37,771 nt of DNA from Nitrospirota bacterium (GCA_016201825.1 JACQCD010000062.1:1-37771); one strand, 5' to 3'; counted from the stretch's first letter, positions 13,691 to 22,490 are shown. A program made the numbers and translations. The notes: generated from the letters alone by a model not told the origin.

Positions 13691-14511
13691 TGGACCGCGG
13701 CCGTTTGGAGGCCCTGCTCGAAGAGGTGCGCGCGGGCAAGCTGGAGGTGGGCCGGGCGCTGGAAGCGCTTCGCCACTTTCCGTCCGAACGCCTGGGCTTC
13801 GCCGTGCTGGATCATCACCGCGACCTGCGACAGGGCGTGCCGGAAGCCGTGCTCTGCGAGGGGAAGACGCCAGCCGAGGTGGTGGCGATCGTCAAGCGGC
13901 TCGCGAAGTCGGGCGCCCCCGTGTTGGCCACGCGCGCCGACCCGGCGATCGGGCGGGCGATTCGCGCGGTCCTGCCCGCCGCGGTCTATCACCGGCGCGC
14001 GCGGATGGTGGTCGTGGCGCCGCGGGCCGCGTCGGAGGACGACGAGATCCTGATTCTGACCGCCGGAACGGCCGACCTGCCCGTGGCCGAGGAAGCCGCC
14101 GTGACCGCGCGCGCCCTGGGCAGCGGCGTCGAGACGGTGTGCGACGTGGGCGTGGCGGGCGTTCACCGCGTGCTCGACCGGCTCGAGCGCCTCCGCGCGG
14201 CGCGGGTGCTGGTCGTGGTGGCCGGCATGGACGGGGCGCTGCCGAGCTTGGTCGGCGGCCTGGTCCCGCAGCCCGTGATCGCGGTGCCCACGAGCCGGGG
14301 CTATGGCGCCCATTTCGGTGGGTTGGCTCCGCTCCTCACCATGCTCAATTCATGCGCCGCGGGCGTTGCCGTGGTCAACATCGACAACGGATTCGGCGCG
14401 GGCGTGCTGGCGCATCGGATCAACCGGATGGCGGTCGCCCAGCGAGAGCCGCGCGCGCGTCGACCGGCCCGCGCCCCGCTGACGAAGGCGCCCGCCGTGA
14501 GATCCTCATAA
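13690..14511 (+). CDS. larB: Pyridinium-3,5-biscarboxylic acid mononucleotide synthase LarB
   Basis: A 273-residue LarB. It carboxylates nicotinic acid adenine dinucleotide and cleaves it to the P2CMN precursor of the nickel-pincer cofactor. The AIR-carboxylase-like C-terminal domain is clear: ILTAGTADLPVAEEAA, DVGVAGVHR, VAGMDGALPSLVGGLV, PTSRGYGAHFGGLAPLL and MLNSCAAGVAVVNIDNGFGAG. The last 20 or so residues are basic (RARRPARAP). The start overlaps the stop of the transporter. larC follows after 10 bases, but larE and larA are not in the window. Confidence 0.93.
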   Translation: MDRGRLEALLEEVRAGKLEVGRALEALRHFPSERLGFAVLDHHRDLRQGVPEAVLCEGKTPAEVVAIVKRLAKSGAPVLATRADPAIGRAIRAVLPAAVYHRRARMVVVAPRAASEDDEILILTAGTADLPVAEEAAVTARALGSGVETVCDVGVAGVHRVLDRLERLRAARVLVVVAGMDGALPSLVGGLVPQPVIAVPTSRGYGAHFGGLAPLLTMLNSCAAGVAVVNIDNGFGAGVLAHRINRMAVAQREPRARRPARAPLTKAPAVRSS

Positions 14512-14521
14512 TGGATACCCT

Positions 14522-15919
14522 ATGAAAATCGCTTATTTTGACTGTTTTTCGGGCATCAGCGGGGACATGATCCTCGGGGCTCTGATCGACGCGGGCTTGA
14601 GTTTGAAACGCCTCGATGAGGCGCTCGCTCCCCTGAAGCTGGCCGGGTACCGCTTATCCGCGAAGACGGTCGAGAAGGCGGGCATCCGCGCCACCAAGGT
14701 GGACGTCCTCGTCGACGACCGCAAGGTCCACATCCGGGATTACCCGCAGATGGCGGCCGTGTTTCAGCAAGGGCGCCTCTCTCGGACGATGGAGACGACG
14801 GCCCTCGGCATTTTGGAACGCTTGGCCCGCGCGGAAGCGCAGGTGCATGGCCGGCGGCTGTCGCAGCTCCACTTCCACGAATTGGGGGGCGTCGACACGC
14901 TCGTGGATATCGCCGGCGCCGTGGTGGGCCTGTCGTTGTTGGGGGTGGACGAGGTGTATGCCTCGCCGCTGAACCTGGGCGGCGGGATGACGCGGGCGGC
15001 GGCGTTTCCGATCCCGGCCCCGGCCACCGCCAATCTCCTCACCGGGGTTCCCGTCTACTCGTCGGGGATCGACCGGGAGTTGACCACGCCGACCGGCGCC
15101 GCCATCATCAGCTCCTTGGCCAAGGGGTTTGTGCCGTTTCCCTCGTGCCGGGTCGAGGTCGTGGGGCACGGAGCCGGCGAGACCGAGTTGCCCGCGACGC
15201 CGAACGTCCTGCGGCTGTTCCTGGGCGACATGGTCAGGGATCGGGTGTGGGGCGAGGATCGGGTCGTTCAGTTGGAAACGAACGTGGACGACGTCAGTCC
15301 CCAGATTTACGACTATCTGATCGAGCGCTTGCTGGAGGCCGGGGCGCTCGACGTGTTCCTGACGCCCGCGATCATGAAAAAGGGGCGGCCGGCGGTGACG
15401 ATCAGCGTGTTGGCCCGCGCCGAGCACGGGGCGCGGCTGATGCGCGTGCTCTTCGACGAGACCCCCACGCTGGGCGTCCGCGTCCAGGACGTCAACCGCG
15501 TCGTGTTGCCGCGCACCTCACAGACCATTGCCACGCCCTGGGGACGCTTGCGGGTCAAGGTCACGCGACAGGACGGGAATGAGGAAATGCGCCCCGAATA
15601 CGAGGACTGCCGCGACTTGGCGCAGGCGACGGGCCGCCCGCTCCGGGCGGTGATGCAGGAGGTCTCGGCGTTCCTCCGGACCGTGACCGGGGCGCCGCCG
15701 CTCGAAGTGCCGTTGAGCCCTCCCCCGCTCCCGGACGTCGTCCTCGATGGCGGGGTGGCGTGGGGTGAGCCCATCGAGGGACAGGCCGAGACGAGTCTGC
15801 CCGCCGAGGCGGGGATGGCGCCGGCGCCGGCCGCGCCGGCCGACGGGGAGAAGCGACGCACGTCGCGTCACCGCCGCCGGCGCTCGCGCGGGGGGCGTAA
15901 GAAGACCCCCCCCGCATGA
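14522..15919 (+). CDS. larC: Nickel insertion protein LarC with an Arg-rich tail
   Basis: A 465-residue LarC, a CTP-dependent cyclometallase that inserts nickel into the pincer nucleotide. Family hallmarks are the N-terminal IAYFDCFSGISGDMILGALIDAG, HFHELGGVDTLVDIAGA, the PAPATANLLTGVPVYSSG block, TPTGAAII, ETNVDDVSPQIYDYL and TPAIMKKGRPAVTI. Some lactobacilli make LarC by ribosomal frameshifting between larC1 and larC2; here it is one continuous frame. Residues from about 400 on form a Pro/Ala-rich linker and then a strongly basic run (KRRTSRHRRRRSRGGRKK, 444-461) not expected in LarC. It may bind nucleic acid or metal, or be disordered. Confidence 0.93.
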   Translation: MKIAYFDCFSGISGDMILGALIDAGLSLKRLDEALAPLKLAGYRLSAKTVEKAGIRATKVDVLVDDRKVHIRDYPQMAAVFQQGRLSRTMETTALGILERLARAEAQVHGRRLSQLHFHELGGVDTLVDIAGAVVGLSLLGVDEVYASPLNLGGGMTRAAAFPIPAPATANLLTGVPVYSSGIDRELTTPTGAAIISSLAKGFVPFPSCRVEVVGHGAGETELPATPNVLRLFLGDMVRDRVWGEDRVVQLETNVDDVSPQIYDYLIERLLEAGALDVFLTPAIMKKGRPAVTISVLARAEHGARLMRVLFDETPTLGVRVQDVNRVVLPRTSQTIATPWGRLRVKVTRQDGNEEMRPEYEDCRDLAQATGRPLRAVMQEVSAFLRTVTGAPPLEVPLSPPPLPDVVLDGGVAWGEPIEGQAETSLPAEAGMAPAPAAPADGEKRRTSRHRRRRSRGGRKKTPPA

Positions 15920-15953
15920 TCCGGCCGACGCGCGGCACCCTGCGCAGCACCCG

Positions 15954-16955
15954 ATGATGTCCCTGATTCTGATCACCACGATCGTGGTCGCGATCGGGGT
16001 GATTCTGGGGGGGGCCGTCCTGTTCACCAACGGCGTCGAGTGGCTGGGTAAGCGCCTCGGCGTGTCGGATGGCGTCGTCGGCAGCGTGTTCGCGGGCGTC
16101 GGGACGGCGCTGCCCGAAACCGTCATTCCGATCATCGCGATCTTTTTCGGGGCCGGGGCCGACCGCCAAGCCATCGGGCTGGGGGCGATCCTGGGGGCGC
16201 CGTTCATGTTGAGCACGCTCACGCTCCCCCTGCTCGGGGCCGGGCTGTTGCTCTTCGCCGCGCTGGGACGCCGTCCCTGGACGTTCCGGTTGGACTCGGC
16301 CGCGGTGTCGCTCGACCTCCGCTTTTTCCTGGTCGGGTACGCGGTGGCGATCGGGGCGGCCTTTACCGCCTCGAGGGCCGTTCACGCCGCGGTTGCCGTC
16401 GGTCTGATCGCCCTGTACCTCGTGTATCTGCGAATCCTCGTCGCACACGACATCGAGGGGCACGGCGAAGATCTTGCCCCCCTGTACTTTCTCCGGCGTT
16501 CCACCCACCCCGGCTACATCGTCATCGCGTTGCAGGTGATTGCGGGGCTGGGCGTGATCATCTGGGGCGCCCACCTCTTCGTGGGGACGATCCAGACCGT
16601 TGCCACCATCATGGGTCTTTCGCCGCTCTTGCTCTCGCTCCTCATCACGCCCATCGCCACCGAACTACCCGAGAAGCTCAACAGTCTGATTTGGATTTCC
16701 CAGAAAAAGGACGTGCTGGCCGTCGGCAACATCACCGGGGCCATGGTGTTCCAGGGGACGTTCCCGGTTGCCGTCGGGCTGCTCGGCACGCCGTGGCAGC
16801 TCGACGAGCACGGAATCGTCAGCGCGTGTCTGGCCTTGCTCGCCGCGGCCGCGCTCTATGCCACCATGCGCTGGCGAGGCGCCTGGAGGCCGGCGTACCT
16901 GATGGCGGGCGCCGTCCTCTACCTTGGGTTCGGTCTCTACCTCGTCGTCCGCTAA
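15954..16955 (+). CDS. Sodium/calcium exchanger family antiporter
   Basis: A 333-residue CaCA-superfamily antiporter (YrbG/CaxA-like) with two inverted halves of about five helices each. The ion-binding alpha-repeats are visible: GVGTALPETVIP in the first half (about 50-61) and ITPIATELPEKLNS in the second (about 226-239). The halves are joined by a short charged loop (HDIEGHGEDL). The likely role is calcium or sodium efflux across the inner membrane; the ion is not certain. Two adjacent ATGs (15954 and 15957) are possible starts. A longer in-frame reading overlaps larC and is rejected. It lies 34 bases behind larC, apparently in the same operon. Confidence 0.9.
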   Translation: MMSLILITTIVVAIGVILGGAVLFTNGVEWLGKRLGVSDGVVGSVFAGVGTALPETVIPIIAIFFGAGADRQAIGLGAILGAPFMLSTLTLPLLGAGLLLFAALGRRPWTFRLDSAAVSLDLRFFLVGYAVAIGAAFTASRAVHAAVAVGLIALYLVYLRILVAHDIEGHGEDLAPLYFLRRSTHPGYIVIALQVIAGLGVIIWGAHLFVGTIQTVATIMGLSPLLLSLLITPIATELPEKLNSLIWISQKKDVLAVGNITGAMVFQGTFPVAVGLLGTPWQLDEHGIVSACLALLAAAALYATMRWRGAWRPAYLMAGAVLYLGFGLYLVVR

Positions 16956-17057
16956 ACGGCGGCGACACGCCATCGGAATGGGCGACTGGCCGTCGCAGGC
17001 CTCCTCGTGATAAAATACCGCGCTTGGTGACTATTCGATCGTGAGGGGGAGACGGAG

Positions 17058-18827
17058 GTGAGGCAGAGCGTTCAGAAACGGATCGTGTCGTCGATCCTGA
17101 TCGTGGGAGTGGCGTCCGTCCTCCTGGGGCTCTCGCTCGTCTACTTCATCGGCAAAGCCACGCTCAAAGAAACGATCGGCGCCAACTTTCGGGAACTGGC
17201 CGACGTCACCGCCAAAAAAGTCGACGATCTCATCAACCACCACGTGGAGCAGGCGGTCTTTCTCTCCGGCGTGTCCGATATCGTACGCGTCGTCGACGAG
17301 GCGAACGACCGCCCGGTGTCGTTGGCCGAGGAGGAGCGCGTCCAGACGCACTGGGCAGAGTCGGGGTCGAGCGATCAGGACGTCGTCCGGGTCGTCGATA
17401 ACGCCGCCTCGGCATCGCTCCGCGGGTTCATGCGGATGACGGCCCAACATGGGATGGAGCGCGAGCCGCACGAACTCTTGTTGGCCACCGACGCCCACGG
17501 ACGGGTCGTCGCGGCGACGCGGAAACCCTCGGCCCCGACCTACGCCGACGCGACTTGGTGGCGGGAAGCCTACGCCAACGGGGAGGGTCGGCTGTTCTTG
17601 AGCGACGTGCTATTCGACGAGGCCCTCGGCCGCTACACGTTCACGATCGCGACCCCGATCCGGGAAGACGGCCGCGTAGTCGGCGTGCTCTCGATGGTCC
17701 ACGATGCCCAGGCGTTCTACCAGTGGGTGACGTCGATCCGCGTCGGCCGAACCGACCACACGATGCTGGTCGCCTCGGACGGTACGCTGCTGTTCTGCCC
17801 GGTCTTCCCGATCAAAAGCCACACGCTGCACCCCTCGCTGGTGGCCACGATCGTCGGCGGCGGGCGGGGCTGGGGGACCACCACCCATGACGTCCACTAT
17901 CCGGGCTCGGAGGCCCTCAACGGGTTCGCGCCGGTCCCGATCTCGTCGACCCCCGGCGCCAACTTCGGGGGGAAGGTCTGGTACATCTTTACGAGCCAGG
18001 ATCCGCGAGAAACGTACGGACCGATCTACACCTTGCTCGGATGGATCATCGCGTCGGGCGCGGCGGCGATCGGACTCTTGCTCCTCTTGGGATTGGCCGC
18101 AGCGCGGCGGATCGTCAAGCCGATCCGGGTGCTGCAGGCCGGCGCGCAGATGATCGGCAGCGGAAACCTCAACCATCGCATTCACGTCGACACCCAAGAC
18201 GAGATCGGCGCACTTGCGACCGGGATCAACGAGATGGCGGAGAAACTCTCGACGTCGTACGCCGAGCTCGAACGGATGGTCGAAGAGCGCACCAGGGCGT
18301 TGGCACAGCGAACGAGCCAGCTCGAACAGCGCAATCAAGAGTTGTTCCTGCTCTACGCGATTGCCTCGTCGTTGAACAAGGCGCAATCCCTCGACGATGT
18401 CCTCGGCGAGCTCCTCAGCAAAGTCCTGGGAGGGATGGAAGCCCATGCGGTGTTTATGGGATTTCCCGACCCGGACAAGGGGCTCGTCATCCAGGGCCGA
18501 CCGCACGCGATCACGGCCCAGGAGGAGCTCGTCCACCTCGCCGAGTCCGTTATCCAGCAGGTGCTCGATGGCGGCCAACTGATCGTCGTGTCCGACACGG
18601 CTCAGGATGCCGAGTATCAGGCGTTCACGCGCCAGGTCAAGTCCTTCGTCGGTATTCCTCTTCGCTCGAAAGGTACGACGGTGGGCGCGCTCGTGCTCCT
18701 CTACGTCAAACCGCGGGTTCCGACCGCCGAGGAACGCGAGTTCTTCTTGTCGATCGGCCATCAGGCGGGGGTCGTGGTGGAAAACGCTCGGCTGTTCGCC
18801 GTCTTCAAGAATCTCGCCAATCCATAG
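17058..18827 (+). CDS. Cache-HAMP-GAF membrane sensor without an output domain
   Basis: A 589-residue protein with a first membrane helix at about 9-31, a periplasmic double-Cache-like sensor at about 45-315 (LLLATDAHGRVVAAT, FLSDVLFDEALGRYTFTIATPI), a second helix at about 325-348, HAMP at about 350-402, a coiled coil at about 403-430 (ERMVEERTRALAQRTSQLEQR) and a GAF domain at about 428-585. The GAF domain is the end of the protein: there is no histidine kinase, GGDEF, phosphatase or methyl-accepting domain. It probably passes a ligand signal to a separate partner. The GTG start follows GGGGGA. The upstream 100 bases contain TAAAAT at 17011-17016 as a possible -10. The next gene begins 13 bases later. 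Confidence 0.85.
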   Translation: MRQSVQKRIVSSILIVGVASVLLGLSLVYFIGKATLKETIGANFRELADVTAKKVDDLINHHVEQAVFLSGVSDIVRVVDEANDRPVSLAEEERVQTHWAESGSSDQDVVRVVDNAASASLRGFMRMTAQHGMEREPHELLLATDAHGRVVAATRKPSAPTYADATWWREAYANGEGRLFLSDVLFDEALGRYTFTIATPIREDGRVVGVLSMVHDAQAFYQWVTSIRVGRTDHTMLVASDGTLLFCPVFPIKSHTLHPSLVATIVGGGRGWGTTTHDVHYPGSEALNGFAPVPISSTPGANFGGKVWYIFTSQDPRETYGPIYTLLGWIIASGAAAIGLLLLLGLAAARRIVKPIRVLQAGAQMIGSGNLNHRIHVDTQDEIGALATGINEMAEKLSTSYAELERMVEERTRALAQRTSQLEQRNQELFLLYAIASSLNKAQSLDDVLGELLSKVLGGMEAHAVFMGFPDPDKGLVIQGRPHAITAQEELVHLAESVIQQVLDGGQLIVVSDTAQDAEYQAFTRQVKSFVGIPLRSKGTTVGALVLLYVKPRVPTAEEREFFLSIGHQAGVVVENARLFAVFKNLANP

Positions 18828-18840
18828 GGCATCCAGTCCG

Positions 18841-19599
18841 ATGCATCACCTGGCACACTTCGATTCGCGCACGCGCGAAGTCTTGGAGAGGACGGTCACC
18901 GCCCTCGCGTCCCGATACGGCTCCGACCTTATCGGCGTGTTCTTGTACGGAAGCGCGACCGGACCCGATTTCATCCCCGGGCGATCCGACCTCAACGTCC
19001 TGATCCTCCTCGCGAAGGTCCGGCTGCCCGCCCTGGACGCCGCGCGGGCGCTGGCCGGACGGTGGCGCCGCGACCGCATCACGCCCTTGATCCTCAACGC
19101 CGCGGACCTCCATTCCTCGCTCGATGTGTTTCCGATCGAGATCATGGAGATCAAGGCGTCGCGGATCGTGCTCTTCGGCCAAGATCCGTTTGACGGGGTG
19201 TCGGTGCAGCACGGGCACCTGCGCCTCCAGTGCGAGCGCGAACTCAAGCGCCACCTTGTGAGGTTTCGCCAGGGCTACCTCGGCGTGGGGCGAGGGACGC
19301 GAGAGATCGAGCACTTGCTGGCCAAAGCCGTGACCGGTCTGCTGCCCGTGTTGCGGACGCTGGCGCGCGTGGTGCCGGGAGGAGAACCCGCCGAACCCGG
19401 CGGCCGCGAGGCCGTGATCAGGGAGGTCGCCCAACGCCTGGGGTTCGATCCGGCGCCCTTGCTGGCCGCCCTGGACATCAAACGCGGCGCCCGGGTCTCG
19501 GCGGCCGCCTTGCGGGGTCTCGTCGACGCCTACCTGGCCCAAATCGAACGACTCATCACTATCGTCGATCAACTCAAACTGGAAGGCCATTGGGTCTGA
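18841..19599 (+). CDS. Nucleotidyltransferase-fold protein
   Basis: A 252-residue protein whose N-terminus has the minimal nucleotidyltransferase signature: GVFLYGSATGPDFIPGRSDLN at about 32-52, then VLILL. The first metal aspartate is present (SD), but the usual second acidic residue is asparagine (DLN rather than DID or DLD), which may weaken or abolish metal catalysis. The C-terminal 130 residues are helical (CERELKRHLVRFRQGYL, LLAKAVTGLLPVLRTL), as in kanamycin-type nucleotidyltransferases. The ATG at 18841 is used, because an upstream in-frame extension overlaps the sensor gene. It is 13 bases behind the sensor and may work with it. The substrate is unknown. Confidence 0.8.
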   Translation: MHHLAHFDSRTREVLERTVTALASRYGSDLIGVFLYGSATGPDFIPGRSDLNVLILLAKVRLPALDAARALAGRWRRDRITPLILNAADLHSSLDVFPIEIMEIKASRIVLFGQDPFDGVSVQHGHLRLQCERELKRHLVRFRQGYLGVGRGTREIEHLLAKAVTGLLPVLRTLARVVPGGEPAEPGGREAVIREVAQRLGFDPAPLLAALDIKRGARVSAAALRGLVDAYLAQIERLITIVDQLKLEGHWV

Positions 19600-19636
19600 C
19601 GTCGTGCGGGCCCGCGGGATGAGATCGTCGACGCCC

Positions 19637-20380
19637 ATGGGTGAGCGATGGGGGCTGCGCTCCATCGGCGTGAGCCTGTCCATCGTCCTCGTTGCGCCGT
19701 TTCTGCTCGGGGCCGCGGTCTTCCCAGCCCCCCGCAGCCTCGTGAACGACTTTGCCGGTGTGCTCGATGCGCCAACCGCGGCCCGGATCACCGCCATCGC
19801 CGAGGGGTTGCGCCGGGATACCGGCGTTGAATTCGCCGTCGTGACGATTCCCAGCTACGCCCCCGAGGCGAGCTTGGATGACTACGCGGCGGGGCTGTTT
19901 AAAGCCTGGGGCATCGGGAAGGCTCAAGAAGACAACGGTCTGCTGCTGATCATGGCGCTGGCCGAACGGCGGGTGCGGATCGAGATCGGCTACGGCCTGG
20001 AGCCGGTCGTCACCGACGGGCGCGCCGGGGCGATCATTGACGCGGAGATTCTTCCGGCGTTCCGGCGCAGCGAGTACGGGGAAGGGCTCGCTCGCGGCGC
20101 GGCGGCGCTGGCGCAACTCGTCACGACCGGGTCCTCCGAGGCGCCCTCCGAGCGCCCCTCCTCCCGGGATGAGCTCTGGTTGCCGGTGCTGTTCTTGGGC
20201 GGGTTTCTGCTCCTGGCGTTGCTGACTCAGAGTTGGCGTCGGCGTTCGCGGTGGGGCGTGTGGGATGGGGGCGTGTGGGGCGGCTCGGGTGGGTTCGGCG
20301 GCTTCGGAGGTTCCGGAGGCGGATTCGGCGGGTTCGGCGGGGGAGCCAGCGGGGGCGGCGGGGCCGGAAGGGGATGGTGA
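19637..20380 (+). CDS. TPM-domain protein (YgcG family), membrane-anchored
   Basis: Signal peptide or N-terminal anchor (GLRSIGVSLSIVLVAPFLLG), then a TPM domain (LVNDFAGVLDAPTAARI, VEFAVVTIPSY, LFKAWGIGKAQEDNGLLLIMAL, RVRIEIGYGLEPVVTDG). A transmembrane helix (LPVLFLGGFLLLALL) and a very Gly/Phe-rich tail of about 40 residues follow. This is the standard layout of YgcG-type proteins, which are nearly always next to LemA, as here. TPM domains have been tied to phosphatase activity and photosystem repair in plants; in bacteria the role is unclear. GTG 19604 and ATG 19619 are also in frame. ATG 19637 gives the most compact signal peptide, but none has a clear ribosome binding site. Confidence 0.87.
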   Translation: MGERWGLRSIGVSLSIVLVAPFLLGAAVFPAPRSLVNDFAGVLDAPTAARITAIAEGLRRDTGVEFAVVTIPSYAPEASLDDYAAGLFKAWGIGKAQEDNGLLLIMALAERRVRIEIGYGLEPVVTDGRAGAIIDAEILPAFRRSEYGEGLARGAAALAQLVTTGSSEAPSERPSSRDELWLPVLFLGGFLLLALLTQSWRRRSRWGVWDGGVWGGSGGFGGFGGSGGGFGGFGGGASGGGGAGRGW

Positions 20381-20445
20381 TCGCGGCCGCCGATGGGCGG
20401 TCGCGGCTCCGGTTGGCAACGTCCATGGATGGAGAGGAGCGCTGA

Positions 20446-21015
20446 ATGAAAGCACTGGGAATCGGGCTGGTGGTGATCCTCGCGGTGGTTGGCCTCATCG
20501 GATTGTCGGTGATGGGCACCTACAACCACTTCGTCCAGATGGACGAAACCGTCAAGGCCTCGTGGGCGCAGATCAACAACCAACTGCAGCGAAGGGCGGA
20601 TCTCATCCCGAATCTAGTCAATACTGTCAAGGGATACGCCGCGCACGAGCGCGAGGTGTTGGAGCATCTGGCCGACGCGCGGGCCCGCTTGGCCGGCGCC
20701 CGAACCCCGCAAGAGGCGATCGCCGCCGATCGGGAGTTGTCTTCAGCCCTCTCTCGCCTACTGGTCGTCGTCGAGAACTATCCCCAGCTCAAGGCGGATC
20801 AAACCTTCATGCGGCTGATGGACGAGTTGGCGGGGACCGAGAATCGAATTGCGGTCGAGCGCCGTCGCTATAACGAAGCCGTCCAGTCCTACAACCAAGC
20901 GCGCCGCCGGTTTCCCGGCTCGCTGATCGCGGGATTCTTTGGATTTGGGGAGGCGGCGTACTTCGAGGTCCCCGAATCCGCCCGGGAAGTCCCCAAGGTG
21001 GATTTTGGCAAATAG
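20446..21015 (+). CDS. lemA: LemA family protein
   Basis: A 189-residue LemA protein with an N-terminal membrane helix (about 4-24) and then a cytoplasmic or periplasmic helical bundle. The family signature NHFVQMDETVKASWAQINNQLQRRADLIPNLVNTVKGY lies at about 27-65, with NRIAVERRRYNEAVQSYN and the FEVPESAREVPKVDFGK end. The start is supported by GGAGAGGAG upstream. Its function in bacteria is not established. It forms a conserved pair with the TPM protein. Confidence 0.93.
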   Translation: MKALGIGLVVILAVVGLIGLSVMGTYNHFVQMDETVKASWAQINNQLQRRADLIPNLVNTVKGYAAHEREVLEHLADARARLAGARTPQEAIAADRELSSALSRLLVVVENYPQLKADQTFMRLMDELAGTENRIAVERRRYNEAVQSYNQARRRFPGSLIAGFFGFGEAAYFEVPESAREVPKVDFGK

Positions 21016-21052
21016 CGGACGAGCCCGGATCGCTCGGGTCCCAGCCGCGCCC

Positions 21053-21877
21053 GTGACGGATGATGCCCCGCGACACCGACGGTCCCTCGGCCAGTGCTTT
21101 CTCACCGACCGGCGGTACGCGGAGCGGATCGTCGCCTTAGCCGGACTCGGCCCCCAGGACCGGGTCGTGGAGATCGGACCGGGCGCGGGCATCTTGACCA
21201 GGATCCTGGCCCTCCGCGCGGGCGAGGTCATCGCGATTGAAATCGATCCCCGGTGGCACGCGCGTTTGGAGGCCGAGTTCCATGAGTCGTCACGGGTGCG
21301 CCTCATCCGCGGTGACGCGCTGGAGTATCCGTTCGAGGCGATTCCCTCGCCGTTTACCGTCGTCTCAAATCTGCCGTACTACATCTCAACGCCCGTGCTC
21401 TTTCGCCTCTTGCAGTCGCGGGCGCGCATCGCTCGGATGGTCCTCATGCTCCAGCGGGAAGTGGTCGACCGCATGGTGGCTGGGCCCGGGAGCAAAGCCT
21501 ACGGGACGCTCTCGTTGACCGTGGCCCACGCCGCCGAGGTCCGCAAGGCCTTCAACGTGCCCTCCGCGTGCTTTACCCCGAGACCGGCCGTGGATTCCGC
21601 GGTGGTGGTCGTGACCCCGCGCCCCGCCCCCGCGATCGCGGTCAGTGACGAGCCGACCCTCTTCACCGTGATCCGCGCGGCCTTTGCCCATCGGAGGAAG
21701 GTCCTCGGAAACGCGTTAAAGGACGGCGGCTTCGCCCCGGACGCGGTGCAACGGGCGTTACAGGCCGCGGCGATCGTTGGGACGCGACGAGGAGAGACCT
21801 TGACGTTGGCGGAGTTTGGACGGGTTGCGGATGGCCTTGCCCCGGAGGGCGCCGGTACGGCTAATAGCGAACCGTAA
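21053..21877 (+). CDS. rsmA: 16S rRNA dimethyladenosine transferase RsmA/KsgA
   Basis: A 274-residue SAM-dependent enzyme that dimethylates two adjacent adenosines in helix 45 of 16S rRNA during 30S maturation. Motifs are RRSLGQCFLTD near the N-terminus, VVEIGPGAGILT (SAM motif I), VIAIEIDPR, the catalytic VSNLPYYIST, MLQREVVDRMVAGPGSKAYG and CFTPRPAVDSAVV. The C-terminal helical part includes AFAHRRKVLGNAL. The GTG at 21053 gives the usual length. A longer frame enters lemA and was rejected. The 3' end overlaps the convergent HExGH gene by 17 bases. Confidence 0.93.
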   Translation: MTDDAPRHRRSLGQCFLTDRRYAERIVALAGLGPQDRVVEIGPGAGILTRILALRAGEVIAIEIDPRWHARLEAEFHESSRVRLIRGDALEYPFEAIPSPFTVVSNLPYYISTPVLFRLLQSRARIARMVLMLQREVVDRMVAGPGSKAYGTLSLTVAHAAEVRKAFNVPSACFTPRPAVDSAVVVVTPRPAPAIAVSDEPTLFTVIRAAFAHRRKVLGNALKDGGFAPDAVQRALQAAAIVGTRRGETLTLAEFGRVADGLAPEGAGTANSEP

Positions 21878-22490
21878 AATTCAGCGCGGCGGAACGCCGG
21901 TCGTACGAGAAGGAGGGCACCACCACGTCGCTCCCCGACCACACGCGATACGTGTTGGCTGCCAATTGTGCGGACGCGGCACCCAGCAAGGTGGGACGAC
22001 TGAACCCCGTGATCTGACGGATGCCTGCGGGGTCGTATCGCTGATCCTCTTGGGGGGCGATGTAGAACGAGAAGACGGTGTACCAGAAAAAATCGGTCCC
22101 GCTGAAGAAGAGGAGCGCCGAATTGTACGTCGTCGGCTGTCCGCGGAAATTCCGGAGCGCGAGTTCGAAGGTGTAGCTCGACGCGATCTCGCCGCCCAGC
22201 TTGTACGTGAGCACGGATTCCTCGGGCAGGTTGGTCGCGGTGCTCAGGCCGAGAAAAAAGGCGCCGTCCTCCTGGCTGAAGAACTTGAGTTTCGCGTCAC
22301 CCGCCCCGACGCCGCTGGCGATCATATAATGCCCGGATTCGTGGATGGCGAGATTGCTCAGAAATGCCAGCCCGACCGCCAGCGGATCGGTGACCGACCA
22401 TCCGTCCGCGGCGTGGGCCCCCCTGGGGGCGCCGACCACCGCGGCGACGATCGCCCATCCCATGATCCGAACGGTCCAAGCGCGTGACAT
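21861..22490 (-). CDS. Exported/membrane protein with HExGH motif, unknown function
   Basis: A 209-residue protein with a signal peptide (about 1-27, WAIVAAVVGAPRGAHA) and a hydrophobic segment (FLSNLAIHESGHYMIASGVGAG) that carries HESGH at 50-54. This is a zinc-metalloprotease-like HExxH motif inside a membrane-like helix, as in M50 proteins. A second M50-type zinc motif is not obvious. The rest is rich in aromatic and small residues (ALLFFSGTDFFWYTVFSFY) and ends in a beta-like stretch. The family is unknown to me. The ATG at 22490 is chosen because it starts the signal peptide; the frame is open to 22607. It overlaps rsmA by 17 bases at the 3' end. Confidence 0.72.
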   Translation of the reverse strand: MSRAWTVRIMGWAIVAAVVGAPRGAHAADGWSVTDPLAVGLAFLSNLAIHESGHYMIASGVGAGDAKLKFFSQEDGAFFLGLSTATNLPEESVLTYKLGGEIASSYTFELALRNFRGQPTTYNSALLFFSGTDFFWYTVFSFYIAPQEDQRYDPAGIRQITGFSRPTLLGAASAQLAANTYRVWSGSDVVVPSFSYDRRSAALNFTVRY

